The translations under genes and the position numbers were made by a program. Shown piece by piece: positions 23,893 to 35,195 of a stretch of 64,000 nt of DNA. This DNA comes from Megalopta genalis (Eukaryota > Arthropoda > Insecta > Hymenoptera > Halictidae). The first letter of the stretch is position 1. Each line of letters opens with the position of its first letter. The notes beneath the pieces were generated by a model. The model worked only from the letters and a program-made list of their open reading frames with translations. It did not search any database and was not told where the DNA came from. The DNA lies in assembly GCF_051020955.1 (NCBI RefSeq), contig NC_135017.1, forward strand, positions 1,588,501-1,652,500, given 5' to 3'.

Positions 23893-24526
23893 TATAGTTA
23901 CTCACAAAATTGACCATACACCTTTAAAAACGCAATAACTTGCTTAAAAGTGGACTAAGTGGTTTCAATTTTTTTTTTAATTATAGCCAGACTAGTGTAT
24001 TAAACAATGACGAAAATGTTTTTCTTGAATTCGACTATTACTTGGAAAGATAAAAAGAATAAAAAACTCTCGTTTTTTAAATTTTTTATATGAGCTTATA
24101 ATGGAAATTTAAAAATATACCTCAAGTAGATCTCAGTAAGTTATACGCTCGCTGAAAAGTTTATTCAAATCGGTTCACGTTGTTATGAGAGACAACAAAT
24201 TAACGATAGTAAAAATCATAATCTTATCACAATTTTGACCAAAACTGGAAGAAATCTGTAGATTTTTAAATCTTTCAATGCCTGTCTCTCGACTCTAGGT
24301 TAACCGATTTCAATCAAATTTTCAGCAAGCATATAAATTACCGAAATCTACGAAAGGCATTTTTTAAATTTTTGTTATGGACTCAGCTAAAAAGAGTAAA
24401 AAGCAATAGTCATCGTCTAATAAACTAATCCGTCTATCGTCTAACAAAAATTCAAGTCACTTTGTGTAGTCTTAAAAAAGTTATTGCGTTTTAAAAAGTG
24501 TGTGCTCAATTTCGTGAGTAACTGTA
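23893..24526. mobile_element. Repeat B, complete MITE-like copy (634 bp)
   Basis: Inverted ends TATAGTTACTCACAAAATTG and CAATTTCGTGAGTAACTGTA. The next words, CGCAATAACTTGCTTAAAAG on the left and TTATTGCGTTTTAAAAAG on the right, are also inverted. The interior contains TTACTTGGAAAGATAAAAAG, the GTTATACGCTCGCTGAAAA block and AACCGATTTCAATCAAATTT. TA at both borders suggests TA target choice. No open frame of note, so it is a non-autonomous DNA element. Confidence 0.75.
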
Positions 24527-24608
24527 TTTGATTTTTGAAACAGAAATTAAAATTCTCTATTATGCGCATAGGGCAGCGTTGAATGTCTATTTACTTCCTT
24601 AAAATATA

Positions 24609-25424
24609 CACTCATACACGAAAGTATTCGAACGCTTACGTTTCTAACATTCAATTAATAAAATATATGTGTTAAACTGAAGTATTTGATATAATATGAC
24701 ACATATAATAAGGGATGGGTCTTAAGACTGCGTAAGCAAAATTAGAAAATAATTCAACAATATATAGCGTTTTTACAGTACATTGATTGTAAACACATAC
24801 CAAAAATGGCTCACAAAAGTATTCGAACGAAACAATTAATAGATATTTAAATTGAACGATTAAAGGTTTTAATAGGAAGTTCATCCACCTTTTACTTTTA
24901 TGACAGCCCTAAGTCTGTTTTCCATAGAGTGGACCAACTTAGAAGTAACATTTGCATCCATTGAATGTCATATTTCAATAATATTTCGTTTTAACACTTC
25001 TTTCGAAGTAATACTCCTATTTCATAATCATTTTTCTACTTCATCTCATAAATGTTCAATGGGGTTTAAATCGGGACTTTGCGGTGGATGTGGCACCACG
25101 TGTGGAACATTATATAATACCCATTCTTTGACTATTTTAGCGGTATGCTTCGGATCATTGTCAGACTGAAACCAATAATCGCTAGGTAAATTCAATTTTG
25201 ATACACTGCTTCTTAAATTTTCCTGCAAAATTTTTAAGTATTTCTTTTCGTCCATTATCCCATCGATGAACACAAGGTTTCTCACTCCACTAGATGCCAC
25301 GCAGCCCCAAACTAATACAGAACCATCATTATGTTTTATAGTCGGTCGTAGATTTCGCGGTTCTAATTCTGTGTTTCTTTTCCTCCAAACACTTTTACGT
25401 CCATCGCTACCAATATACAAATTG
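24609..25424 (-). mobile_element. Tc1-like transposon, 3' two thirds
   Basis: The left end (3' relative to the transposase) is CACTCATACACGAAAGTATT then CGAACGC after TA at 24607-24608. A second CACAAAAGTATTCGAACGAA about 200 bases in (24811-24830) is the inner direct repeat of an IR/DR-type terminus. The right side is cut off at about 25412-25424 by repeat D. Confidence 0.82.
24890..25420 (-). pseudogene. Tc1-like transposase catalytic domain
   Basis: The frame 25046-25420 is open for 124 codons: NLYIGSDGRK, VWRKRNTELEP, IKHNDGSVLVWGCVASSGV, LVFIDGIMDEKKYLKIL, FQSDNDPKHTAKIVKEWV (second Asp), PPQSPDLNPIEHL (third acidic residue, Glu). After a stop at 25046 the same family continues with the C-terminal helix to about 24890 (KWL, NRSITSKEVLKRNI, SMENRLRAVIKVKGG). 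The first Asp and the DNA-binding domain lie beyond the truncation at 25424. This is the best preserved Tc1 catalytic core in the window. Confidence 0.9.
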
Positions 25425-25488
25425 AGGCGGATCGGCTACTTACAGGAACGAGGATCCATCTGCTCGCGGATCTGGAGGTAGCAGCTAC
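25412..25488 (-). repeat. Repeat D, 5' fragment without ribozyme
   Basis: The minus strand carries the first part of repeat D: TAGCTGCTACCTCCAGATCC, ATCCGCCTCAATTTGTATAT. Compare 37030-37101 and 48145-48220. It joins the Tc1 relic at a shared CAATTTGTATAT, so the junction cannot be placed exactly. The hammerhead part is missing. Confidence 0.8.
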
Positions 25489-26270
25489 ACCAGCGAGAGT
25501 CTATCGTCCGCGTCGGATCGGGAGGGAAACAGGAAGGAACAATGAGACGTATACACATTTGTTCCTCTTACTCCGCCAATTCTCGCCCAGAAATGGACGC
25601 GATGTTCTGCGTCTCGGTTTCGCGCCTCCCCTTTCGCTCCGACGATTGCCAAGGCTGACCGTGAGTGATACTCTCTCCAGTAGCCGCTTGGTTGAGAGAG
25701 CTCCCGTTGCAACCCTCGACGTTCGGCTCGACGGCGGGCCTCGAGTGTCCACCGACGTGTCGTACCTAGACGAGAGACATTGTGGTCAAAACTTTCGCGT
25801 CGATAATGCCCTCGCTAGAAGCAGCTCCTGGGGTAAGGGACTGACGACACACGTCGACGGGGATCTACGGAGCAGCTGTTCCGCGGCCGACTACAAGCGA
25901 GCCGTGTTTCGTCTCACCACTCAGCCGCTTACCCCTGCCTTCGCTACTCGAATCGCTCAGACAGGCTGGGCGAGTTGATGAGGGTACTGTGGGCCTTGTC
26001 CGGTTGAACCGCTCGCCGACCCGGGATGTTAAGCTGCCCGCGGACCTAGAAGCTTCTACAACTCGTATGGAAGCGGTGGTAGCAGTGCCCTTCAAGAATA
26101 TGTCTAGCGAAAAGCTTCTCGCAGCTGGACACCTGGCGAAATGCTTCCGAGTGGCGTCGCGCTCGCATTTATACACGCGCGACGCGACTATGGTTTGGCT
26201 GCTAAATACGGCTGATTGACCGCAGGCTTCCCGGTGGGGGGTTGGTGACACGCCAACCACTGATTGGCGC
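25489..26270. other. GC-rich segment, unassigned
   Basis: Markedly GC-richer than its surroundings, with overlapping open frames on both strands (139 codons plus at 25559, 131 codons minus at 26260) that share no recognised domain. A TTATACACG TATA-like word lies near 26168. It may be an LTR or untranslated part of a retroelement. Confidence 0.35.
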
Positions 26271-27244
26271 GCTTAGTATTGCAAACCGTGCTCGCAGCTT
26301 ATGTGAAATTTTCCGCGACATACATTTTCGTCGCAATTGAAGTTAATAGATATTAACTTAATTTTTACGAAAACCAAAGCAAAGGAAATGAGAGTAACGT
26401 TGGATTTACAATCAGAAATTGGAAAACATGACAGATGAAGAATAAAAGGGAAACAATTATACTTAAGTGATAATGACAGTATGCCAGGCATACGTCCCGT
26501 ATGCTAAACGAGGTGGATGTTAATTATAATTTTTTTTCAATTTTTGCAGACACTATAATTACGGATAATGAAAACGTAATGGAAAGTAACAAAGATGTTC
26601 TATTAGAAAACAACTGAGCGAATGTTGTGATTATTGATAAAGTTATGATAAATAATTAATTAGTACACAAAATTAATGATTTTATTGTATCTAAACTAAA
26701 TTTTCAGAAAGCGAAAAAAAACCTACTCCACAATGTTATACAAATTGTATAAATATCATAAAAAAAGGAATTAAGGACTATAATTGGTCAGGAATATATG
26801 TTGCGTGCCGTAGTAAGTGACGTTTTAATACGAATTGAAGGTATAGAAAAGACGTTGAAACAAGAAAAAAAGGGGGAAATTCAGAACAAAAATGATCTCT
26901 TTCCAAGTTAAACATTTCGTTTCTAATTAAGAATATAGAAGAGCTACAAAAATCACACAAACTACAGTAATTTCTTGGTTCTAAAACTATAATCAATGTT
27001 TCAATTGTAAGTCTGTGAATTAGCAAAAATCAGAAATGCTAATAACTATAATTTCGTCAAAATAGTAATGGGAAGTCTAATAACTAATGAACAGCTACTT
27101 GCGGGCGTTGAGACACTTCTCGTCTCATGCTAGTTACTAGCGGTTCCTAATTTTGGATTCGGACGTTTTCCTCGGAGATGTAACTGAGAGAGAGGAAAGA
27201 ATGTAACTCGTCCTGTTTTCTAAATTTGCGTTTCGGTCATGTAA
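26271..27244. other. AT-rich intergenic, nothing recognised
   Basis: No motif-bearing frame and no shared repeat noticed. Confidence 0.5.
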
Positions 27245-27960
27245 CATCGTGACATTCGAACTTTGTTTAAGAGCTATTAACCAAAAACAGTGACCTATGA
27301 GAGGGGAACTGGTCAGTTGCAAGGTGATCTAGCCAGAGAGCAGCGAGGGAGACTCCGTGCCGCGTTCGAAGCAATAAACAGGTCAGTCACAGAGCGTAAA
27401 CTTCCGAATTAATTTTACTACGTGGTAGTAGTAATTTTAATAAAATCACTGTTTATGCTTATTTTAGAATGTCTGAAGAATATTTAATAATTTTTCGGAC
27501 CTAAAATAATAAACAGTAATAGCCGTTTTAATTTTCTGTTGTGCATAACACCTAAAGTAGGCTATATTAAGTTTTTTATGCAGTGTGTACGGTGAAAATT
27601 GACAACAAGTAACCCCGTTGAAGTACGTAAATGATATAAATAATTCCGTGTCCGGACAGAATTCAATGAACGATTCGCAAAGCTGATTTACTAATGAATA
27701 ATCGCGTTAAAGGACGTAAAGGATTTGTTTGATTGAGAAATGTGAAAAATATTATTAATACGAAACTCATCCATTTAGTTGTAAATCCACTTCATACTCG
27801 CAATTATGAGCAGGGGGATAGTGCATTGATCTTGAACATACAATGAACTGCACAGCTGATCTGCATACGATGGTGACGAATAGAATATCTCCGGACAGGC
27901 TGTTCCAACGTTCACTTTCACCGTACTATCACTAAATACTGATCACTTATTCAGTAATAA
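27245..27960. mobile_element. FB fold-back element, single-arm fragment
   Basis: Matches an arm of the 60069-62128 subtype: GTTTAAGAGCTATTAACCAA with GTGACCTATGAGAGG, the GTGCCGCGTTCGAAGCAATA block, TACGTGGTAGTAGTAATTTT, AAGTACGTAAATGATATAAA, AAACTCATCCATTTAGTTGT and GCACAGCTGATCTGCAT. The CAGGGTG end and the second arm are missing. Confidence 0.78.
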
Positions 27961-28044
27961 TTATGGACGAACATTCCTGGGTTAGTATGTGTGCCTCTGA
28001 AAAGTGCCGATTTTTTTATCGCGTTCGAAGTGCCGTTAACAACG

Positions 28045-28145
28045 CGAACCTCTCAATGGTGACTTTTTTTTGTTAATAATTCGTAAACGGAGCCACGGAT
28101 CGTATTCTTGCTAAGGAAAAAGTTACTTCAAATGTTACTTCACTT
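28045..28145. mobile_element. FB fold-back element, subterminal fragment
   Basis: CTCTCAATGGTGACTTTTTT, GTTAATAATTCGTAAACGGA, and AAGGAAAAAGTTACTTCAAA match the outer 100 bases of an FB arm. The sequence then breaks off beside the retrotransposon fragment. Confidence 0.7.
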
Positions 28146-28199
28146 ATAAGCTGTTGCAATGCCGCACGGCCGCCGGGCGTGCTAGCATGGCGGCACTCG

Positions 28200-29430
28200 C
28201 TAGGCTTGCTTTTAAGTTTTGCAAAATCGTTTCTGCCTATGCTGGACTAAGTACCGGTGAATTTCCTTTTTCGACCCCTTCAGTAAGTCGTGGAACAGTT
28301 TCATTAGGCTGGTCGCGTCGGGAATAAAACGTCGATAAAAATTCACCGTGTCTAAGAACCTGCATAAAACCTTGATAGAGCCGGGTTTAGGAAACTCACT
28401 GATCGCGACAACCCGTTCGGGCACAGGTTTTACCCTCTTGCTGGTCACGGTATAACCTAAAAATTCAATGTCGCCAACCTCGAAAAGGCATTTCGTCAGG
28501 TTAATAACGACTCCGTATTGATTCAATCGTTCGAGTAGTAAACACAGATATTCACAATGATCCTCTTCGGTCTCAGACGCGATAAAAAATATCATCGATA
28601 TACGCGCACACTAAATGTATTCCTCGCGTAATCTGGCCGACGTAGCGCTGGCACGTCTGTGCAGCATTTTGAAGACCAAATGGTATAAACCTCGTATGAA
28701 CCAAACGGAGTCGCTATTGATGGTTATGCGCGCGAACTAGGTCTATTTTTGAGAATACGATTTTCCAATGTAGAGATTGTGCAAAGTCGATATGGGATGG
28801 TGAATACCTGTCCGGTATGATGCGGGAGTTTAGTGTGCTCGATAGTTCCCACATGGTCGAGTCCTGTTATCCTTATTGGGCACAGGTGAAGCAATAAGGC
28901 CCATACGCTCTTACAGGGACGGATAATTCTCTACTGCAGCATGAGGTCGATCTCCGCCTTGGCCACCTTCAGCCGGTCAGATGCGAACCGCCGTCTTTTG
29001 CTGAAAATCGGGGGTCCAGATATGACCTTGATATGATACACCATACTGTGTTTCACCGAATCTCGCCGAAATGTCGCCAGTCGCGTCATGTCCGAAAACT
29101 CAGCCAAAAGTCGGTGGTACAATATATCACCACCTATAGTTTTTACCAACAGGATGCCAGTACCGACGCTATGGCCTACCGCAAACAACTCAGTTGTCGC
29201 GTCGATTAAACGTTTATTCCACGTTGGTCGCTATAAATTGCCACACAAAACTGCGTCGCAGCGATAAGTCTAAATGTACTATAGTCACGCAGTGCGCAGC
29301 GATGCGCGTGCCATTCACCGCGAAAAGTTCGGTATCGTCTTTCGGCAACCGGTCACCGAAATGCGATCGCGGAAATACGCACACATTCGCACCTGTGTCC
29401 ACCAGAAAATTCACTGTAGTTATCATATCA
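28200..29430 (-). pseudogene. Ty3/gypsy retrotransposon protease and reverse transcriptase, broken
   Basis: Reading leftward: an aspartic protease at 29426-29214 with the active-site motif FLVDTGANVCVFP; the region leading into reverse transcriptase at 29188-28931 with FSKRRRFASDRLKVAKAEID; a damaged middle with an FGLQNAAQTCQRYV-like block; the catalytic motif YIDD at 28602-28591; and the RT C-terminal part at 28595-28212 (ECL-to-FLGY block, FLDTVNFYRRFIPD). YIDD and the next block differ by one base of frame, so RT is frameshifted at its active site. Gag, RNase H beyond the linker, integrase and LTRs are not seen. Inactive fragment. Confidence 0.9.
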
Positions 29431-30406
29431 CTAATGAAAATGCCAGTAATGTCACTAATGAAAATGTCAGTAATTGCACCGTAAAAAGGTCAAGAGAGGA
29501 GGACCGCAGACCATCCATTCCCTTATGTTGGGAATCAGACCCGCCCTAGACTTTTCCCACCGGTCCTTGACAAATATTAAGATTGAAATTTTGTATAATT
29601 TATATGTAAAATATTTATTTTTAATGTGACAGCTTTTGATTTAAAGTGTATTGTACTAACAAATGTTATTGTTAAAAAAATATTATTTGTGTATTTCCAA
29701 TCTGTAAGAAATAGCGAATCCTCATGCACTGTAAATGACATTATACCAGAATCACACATCTCATACACAGTAAAATATAAAGAGATAGTATTATGCCCGA
29801 ATATTAATGGAAGTGACTGTTCATATATTTACCTATCTGGTAAAAGCGGAAACTCGTTTGCCTCGGTGACTCATAGTGACTAGATACGAACCATAGATTC
29901 TACCTAGCTGCATCGGAAGTTATTTATGACTCGAACTATTATCTTCGTACCATCCAGTAACGCACGTAGAAAATATTTGAATAACATATATGTATATTTG
30001 TATGTATGTAATGAAAAAAACGAAAAAATTCATTATTTGAAATTACTGTTATTTCAAATGGGTCAATAGTATTTTAATATCAAATAACAGCATTGAAATG
30101 AAATATTGAAAAAGGTTATGTCTTATATTCATTTTCAAAAAAATGTGTCTAGGTTTGTTTCCAATAACACACACAAAATTTCTGTTTCGGAGAAGTCACA
30201 AAAAGACTACTTGAACGATCAATTCATACTGATGAGAAATCGGCTTTTCATATTTGTCGGAATTTTCTTGTTTGAGAAATTGATAACGACAAATACTTTG
30301 AATTCGCTGCTCAACTATGAATCTCGACTCTTTATTTCAATTGTACGCTCTTTCTTTCGTTTATGCCAAACGACTATTACTGTTCGTCACCTTTCAAACG
30401 CAACTG
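29431..30406. other. AT-rich intergenic, nothing recognised
   Basis: Contains GTCACTAATGAAAATG-type short direct repeats around 29425-29470. No supported gene. Confidence 0.45.

Positions 30407-30473
<67 letters not shown>
30407..30473. repeat. (CT)n microsatellite with TTT interruptions
   Basis: About 67 bases of CT units with four TTT breaks. It gives rise to three overlapping Ser/Leu-rich artefact frames. Confidence 0.97.
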
Positions 30474-30476
<3 letters not shown>

Positions 30477-31753
30477 AACACACACACTTTCTCTCGCATA
30501 CACCTCAATCATACCTTGCGTTCTTCACGTTCTTCGCTTCCTTCGCTCACGCATATCCCCATGCACACCGTATGTTTGATAACGCGCGCATCGCCCAACG
30601 CACAGCTGCCTATCCGCCACCTTCAAATTCTTACTTCCTAATGCCCTACATATTTTACGATCTAATATACGAGGCAGCAGATATTAATAAATCATTGACT
30701 GATCAATTATTACTGACTGATTAATAAATTATTGTCCAAATTATGTACTTGGTTCTGGAACACACCAGAGTAATTGCTTCTCGCAAAACAATATCACTTC
30801 ATCCAAATAGAATTTCGTTTATGCCTCAACTCTGTATCTTTCTTCAACCAGCTTCTTAGTTCGAGGGTCGACTGGTCGCTTAGAATGATAAATTACGACG
30901 TATACTCCTCCACCAAAGTATTCTAACACTAGTATAACTTTGACCTTTACACCATATATTTAAATAAATATACATGGAAAGGAAAAACTCCTTTACTGTA
31001 TATTAAAGTAGAGTATATTTATACACTCAACTTTAACATACCGTCATTTATGTCGAAATAAAAAAACTTTCGATTTAGTATAAAACGTTGCCTACGTAAA
31101 AAACATATTAAAAACATCGAATTTTCAAGTCGCATAAGTACTTGAGCACCTTATATAATTAAGTTGGAAAGTTATAAAAATACATTTTTATTAAATTTAG
31201 ATTAGCAGTTCCATACCTCCATTGTTGAACAATATGTTTCGAGAAGTTTGACATTTTAGACATTATTATTTATGATAGATGTTGTTTTATATCCCTATTT
31301 TACACGATTTTCTGATTTAAATATTACTTCTTATCTTAATTTGTTAATGCATCTGAAGAAATTTGTAAAATTAAAATTCATTTTTGGCCCATTTACCCGC
31401 TAATGTTGATGTAAGATGAGGTAAATCAATCAAAATTGCATTCCAATTTTACAAACTTTTTAAATATCAAATATTATTTACACGTATCTTATATCGTTTC
31501 CAGAAAGTGAATTCTGTCATACAAGTTGCAACAAAAAAATACATACTCTAAAAATATGGATGCTAACTTTCGAGAAGATTTACTTGTATTTGTTATCTCA
31601 GGATACTGATATTTTTCTCAGTATAAATAATTTCGTATAAACATTAAAAAATCACCACTTTTCATTACGGTAAAGTGACTTATGCCACTTTCAAAATAAA
31701 CGGCTCATATCCGTGTTAATATACCCCTCGCGCCATGATTTAAACAACAACAA
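30474..31753. other. AT-rich intergenic, nothing recognised
   Basis: No exon or named repeat supported. Confidence 0.5.
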
Positions 31754-32680
31754 CGCCGTTCGAAGAAAATGGTATCGGATGTCATTTCCTCGAACGGCCG
31801 AACGACGAACGACAAGGGCCCACGGTCGAGGCCTGGATCTTTTGGCAGAGAAACGTCGGCTACCGAACGAACGCGTCGAATAAACGATTATCCGCGAACG
31901 CGTCTCAAACATCTTTCGTAATATCCACAAGTGTTTCGGATTATAAGTGATTAATTAAGTAATCAGTGTTTGGTGACAGTGCAGTAAAAGATCAGCTGTA
32001 CGTTGTACGAGGTCAGAGCCCTTCGACATCGTGAGCCATAATTTCAGCCAGCAAATGCATCCTCAACTAAATGGGTGAGTTTCTTATTGATAATATTTTT
32101 CATATTTCTCTAATAAACAAATCCTTTACGTCCGTTAGCGCGATTATTTATTATCAAATCAGCTTTGCAAATCATTCGTTGAATACTGTTCGGACACAGA
32201 ATTATTTAAATTAAAATATCATTTACGAACTTTGTTAATCTTCACTGTACACCTTGCATAAAAATTTCATATAGTACACGTGAGGTGTCATGCACACCAG
32301 AAAATTAAAACGGCTGTCACGGTTAAACTATATATTATTTCGGGTCCGAAGAATTAGTAAATATACTTCAGACGTTTTAAAGTAGAGGTGAACAACGTTT
32401 TTCTTAAAAATATCACTTTTACGTAGAAAAAAAACCGGAAGGTTCTCGCTTCGTGACTTGTTCAATACTTCGAACGCGGCTCGAGACCGTCCCGACCTTC
32501 TGTCAAAGCCTCGTGCTGCGGACTCTCGAACTTCGCGCCGTCACCTCTCATTGGCCAGTGTTTTTCGTTAATAACTCGTAAACAAAGTCGCAGATTGCAT
32601 TTTCGCAAAGGAAAAAGTTACATCAAATGACCTCAGTTACCCCTCATTTTCGGCTGTTAAAATAATTGTGGAACACCCTG
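31754..32680. mobile_element. FB fold-back element copy c, one arm
   Basis: Starts at the central GTTCGAAGAAAATGGTATCG and runs through GAGGAAATGACATCC in inverse form, ATAAACGATTATCCGCGAAC, AAATGGGTGAGTTTCTTATT, TAATCTTCACTGTACACCTT and the type A end AATAATTGTGGAACACCCTG, flanked by TA. The other arm is missing, so this is half an element broken at its centre. Confidence 0.88.
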
Positions 32681-32909
32681 TATAGGCACCTGGCCGATGT
32701 CCAAGGGGAAGCATCGTCAGGTGTCGAAGACCGGTTGTTGCCTTGGCGAGGCAAAAACGCCGCGTTTACCTTACAGCCGAGGCGAGCGTTTGATGGTCGG
32801 GTCAACGTACGTCGATTGTGTTATTGTCCTGTCGCTTCGCCGTTTATTCAACAAAAACGGCGAAACGCGTATACCGTTGATCCGCGGGCCGCGATCCGGC
32901 CAGAACAAC

Positions 32910-33440
32910 CAGAATACTTTTTTTAAATCTTGTTATTGCTTAGAACGATAAAAGAAAAGAAAAACTCTCGTTTTTTAACTTTTTTATCTGAGCCAATATC
33001 AAAAATTTAAGAAACGTGTTTTGTAGACTTCGGAGAGTTATACGCATGCTGAAAATTTTATCGAAATCGGTTGATGTTTTTATGAGTTACAGCAAATCAA
33101 AGATGGCAAAAATTGCAATTTTGTCACGATTTTGATCGGAAACTGTAAGAAATCTACAATTTTTTAAATCTTTCAACACCTGTAGCTCGACTCTTGGTTA
33201 ACCGATTTCGATCAAATTTTCAGCACACATATAAGTTACCGAGATCTACGAAAGATGTGTTTTAATATTTTCGTTATAGGTTCAGATAGAAACGTGAAAA
33301 AAAACGAGAGATTTTATTTTCTTTTATCGTTCGAAGCAATAATAAAATGTAAAAAAGTATTCTAATTATGGTCTAGTAGATCGGTCCTCTATCATCTAAA
33401 AAAAAGATTATCTAAAAAAATTATATATCATAAAAAAATT
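32910..33440. mobile_element. Repeat B, large fragment
   Basis: Aligns with much of 23960-24480: TTATTGCTTAGAACGATAAA, AAACTCTCGTTTTTTAA, GAGTTATACGCATGCTGAAA, AATCGGTTGATGTTTTTATG, CTCGACTCTTGGTTAACCGA, ATATAAGTTACCGAGATCTA. The terminal inverted repeats are missing. It ends in mirrored A-rich sequence. Confidence 0.75.
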
Positions 33441-34500
33441 GAAATCTTATTTCTTTTGTCATTCCCAGTAATAGCCTGTCTCGACTATAATTCTTCTCAC
33501 TTTTTCAATTCACTCCCATCTCCACCATCGCCCATCCCTCCCTCCCCAGCACATATTACATTAAATAAACTCTAATAACCATTCCAGTACACAACTTACC
33601 ACCCTTCATTCTCTTAACTAGCAGTTAACCTTACACTTCATTACATGTTTCATATTCCTACAATCTATTCTCGCAATAACATCACTTGTATTATATCAAA
33701 CAATCCACACTGCTGGCACTCCTTCCTTTTCCCCCCTACCTACATTCTTCCACCTACCTGACGGAGTTGTTTTGCAAATTTTCCTCCAATAATCACTTTT
33801 TTACTAAATTTTCACTACCCGTAGGTAACTCAATAAACGTCATTCATCTGGTGAGCCTGGCACACAGGCAGGGACCGACGCATGCATCACTTCAAGACAT
33901 AAAAATAAAAAAAAAGATCGAACAGCGTTTAACCGGAAGCCCGGCTAGTAAAGGCTCTAAAGGGCCCTGTGTCACCGCCCACATCTGGGTCTCAGGTGCT
34001 TCTTGTTCCGCGCGGACTATAGATCTCGTGGCATGAACAAGTTGCCCGGGTGAAGGCGAACAGGGTCTTTGTCGGTTCTCCTGTCTTTTCGAGCGACTCG
34101 TACGCAACGAAGACGTAAGCGACGTAGCGAACTCACCCCGCGTGGCCGATCCAAGTTGCTGGCTCTGATCTAGATCAGTCCGTGAGAGACAGCCTCGCAC
34201 CCGCCAGCTATATCAGGGGGCAGCATTGTCGGCTGTGTTAGCCCTAGTTCCTTCTGGGGCAGAACGCCGTGGTCCCTCACGTCCGCGTGGTGGGAAAAAC
34301 GAAACGACCCATACTTTTATACCTGAATGCCAGTTGCACTTCGAATTTCGAGTTTATTGGGCAGTCATTACTCGTGAGCGTGACCGACACTACGAAGTAG
34401 ATAGTTTAAAGCGTGTATCTTTTCGTGGAAGTGTTTTTTTTCAATCGTGTAGAATGGATATTGTTCCTGGTAGTAAGTACAACATTTTGTACCGCTAACA
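33441..34500. other. Pyrimidine-rich then GC-rich segment, unassigned
   Basis: 33500-33850 is strongly pyrimidine-rich with no frame of interest. 33850-34330 is GC-rich with overlapping open frames (102 codons minus, 90 codons plus), no recognised motif. It may be retroelement-derived. Confidence 0.35.
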
Positions 34501-35123
34501 TTTCACGAATTGTTAACTATTACATTAGTAAATCGATAAATTGTAGATTCAAATTATAAGAGTAAATGTAATGCATTTACATTAAAGTTATAGTCGAAAC
34601 TTTTGCGGCTTATGAGGACCTGCTTTCAAACTTACTGGAGCCATAGTTTATAGTTTCATCTAGCTGCACTTAAAAAATTGGCTGCATCACGTTGCACTTT
34701 TTTCAGAGTCAACGTACGAGAAACTGTCTCATGAGAGTATCTAAGACAGAATAACTTTCTAAAAATAGTGCCAAATTGCTTACATTGTTTTGAGATGTTA
34801 GAAAAAACACTTTACTAGGTAATGTCGAAAATTATTTTGAAAAAAATGAAATTTGTTACATTGAAAAAAGTGTTTCAATTTTTGGTTTTCTATTTTCAGG
34901 ATCTTGTGACAGTCAATACTGCTTAACTAAGAAAGGATTGTTCCTTATTATTAAAGAAAACTTGAATAGTGACAATAACTTAATAATAGAATATGTATAT
35001 GCGCGATGTTTCCAAATGGAATTAAGTTTAATGAAGTCGCTGGTTGCCTTTACGTACACTTTAATAATATTACAGCTATGGTCTTATCTGCGTTCTCAGA
35101 GTTCTATACGCTCTAGGAGTTCT
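34501..35123. other. AT-rich interval with a weak open frame
   Basis: A frame at 34938-35201 (87 codons, plus) has a hydrophobic stretch (LVAFTYTLIILQLWSYL) and ends in the Gly-Ser-Asn-Asp repeat described next. No family recognised; I do not call it a gene. Confidence 0.35.
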
Positions 35124-35195
35124 GGTGGTTCTAACGATTCTGTTGGTTCTAACGATTCTGGTGGTTCTGACGATTCTGGTGGTTCTAACGATTCT
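35124..35195 (+). repeat. Four tandem 18-bp units encoding GGSNDS
   Basis: Units GGTGGTTCTAACGATTCT, with single-base changes, at 35124, 35142, 35160 and 35178. The 18-bp period keeps the reading frame, giving GGSNDS-VGSNDS-GGSDDS-GGSNDS just before a stop codon. It could be the tail of a short protein or a plain minisatellite. Confidence 0.9.

Noticed and set aside
25559..26260. Opposed 139- and 131-codon frames
   Set aside because: GC-rich sequence lowers stop density on both strands; no domain or splice signal supports either.
30106..30724. Three overlapping plus-strand frames of 92-157 codons
   Set aside because: They run through the CT microsatellite in three phases; Ser/Leu low complexity only.
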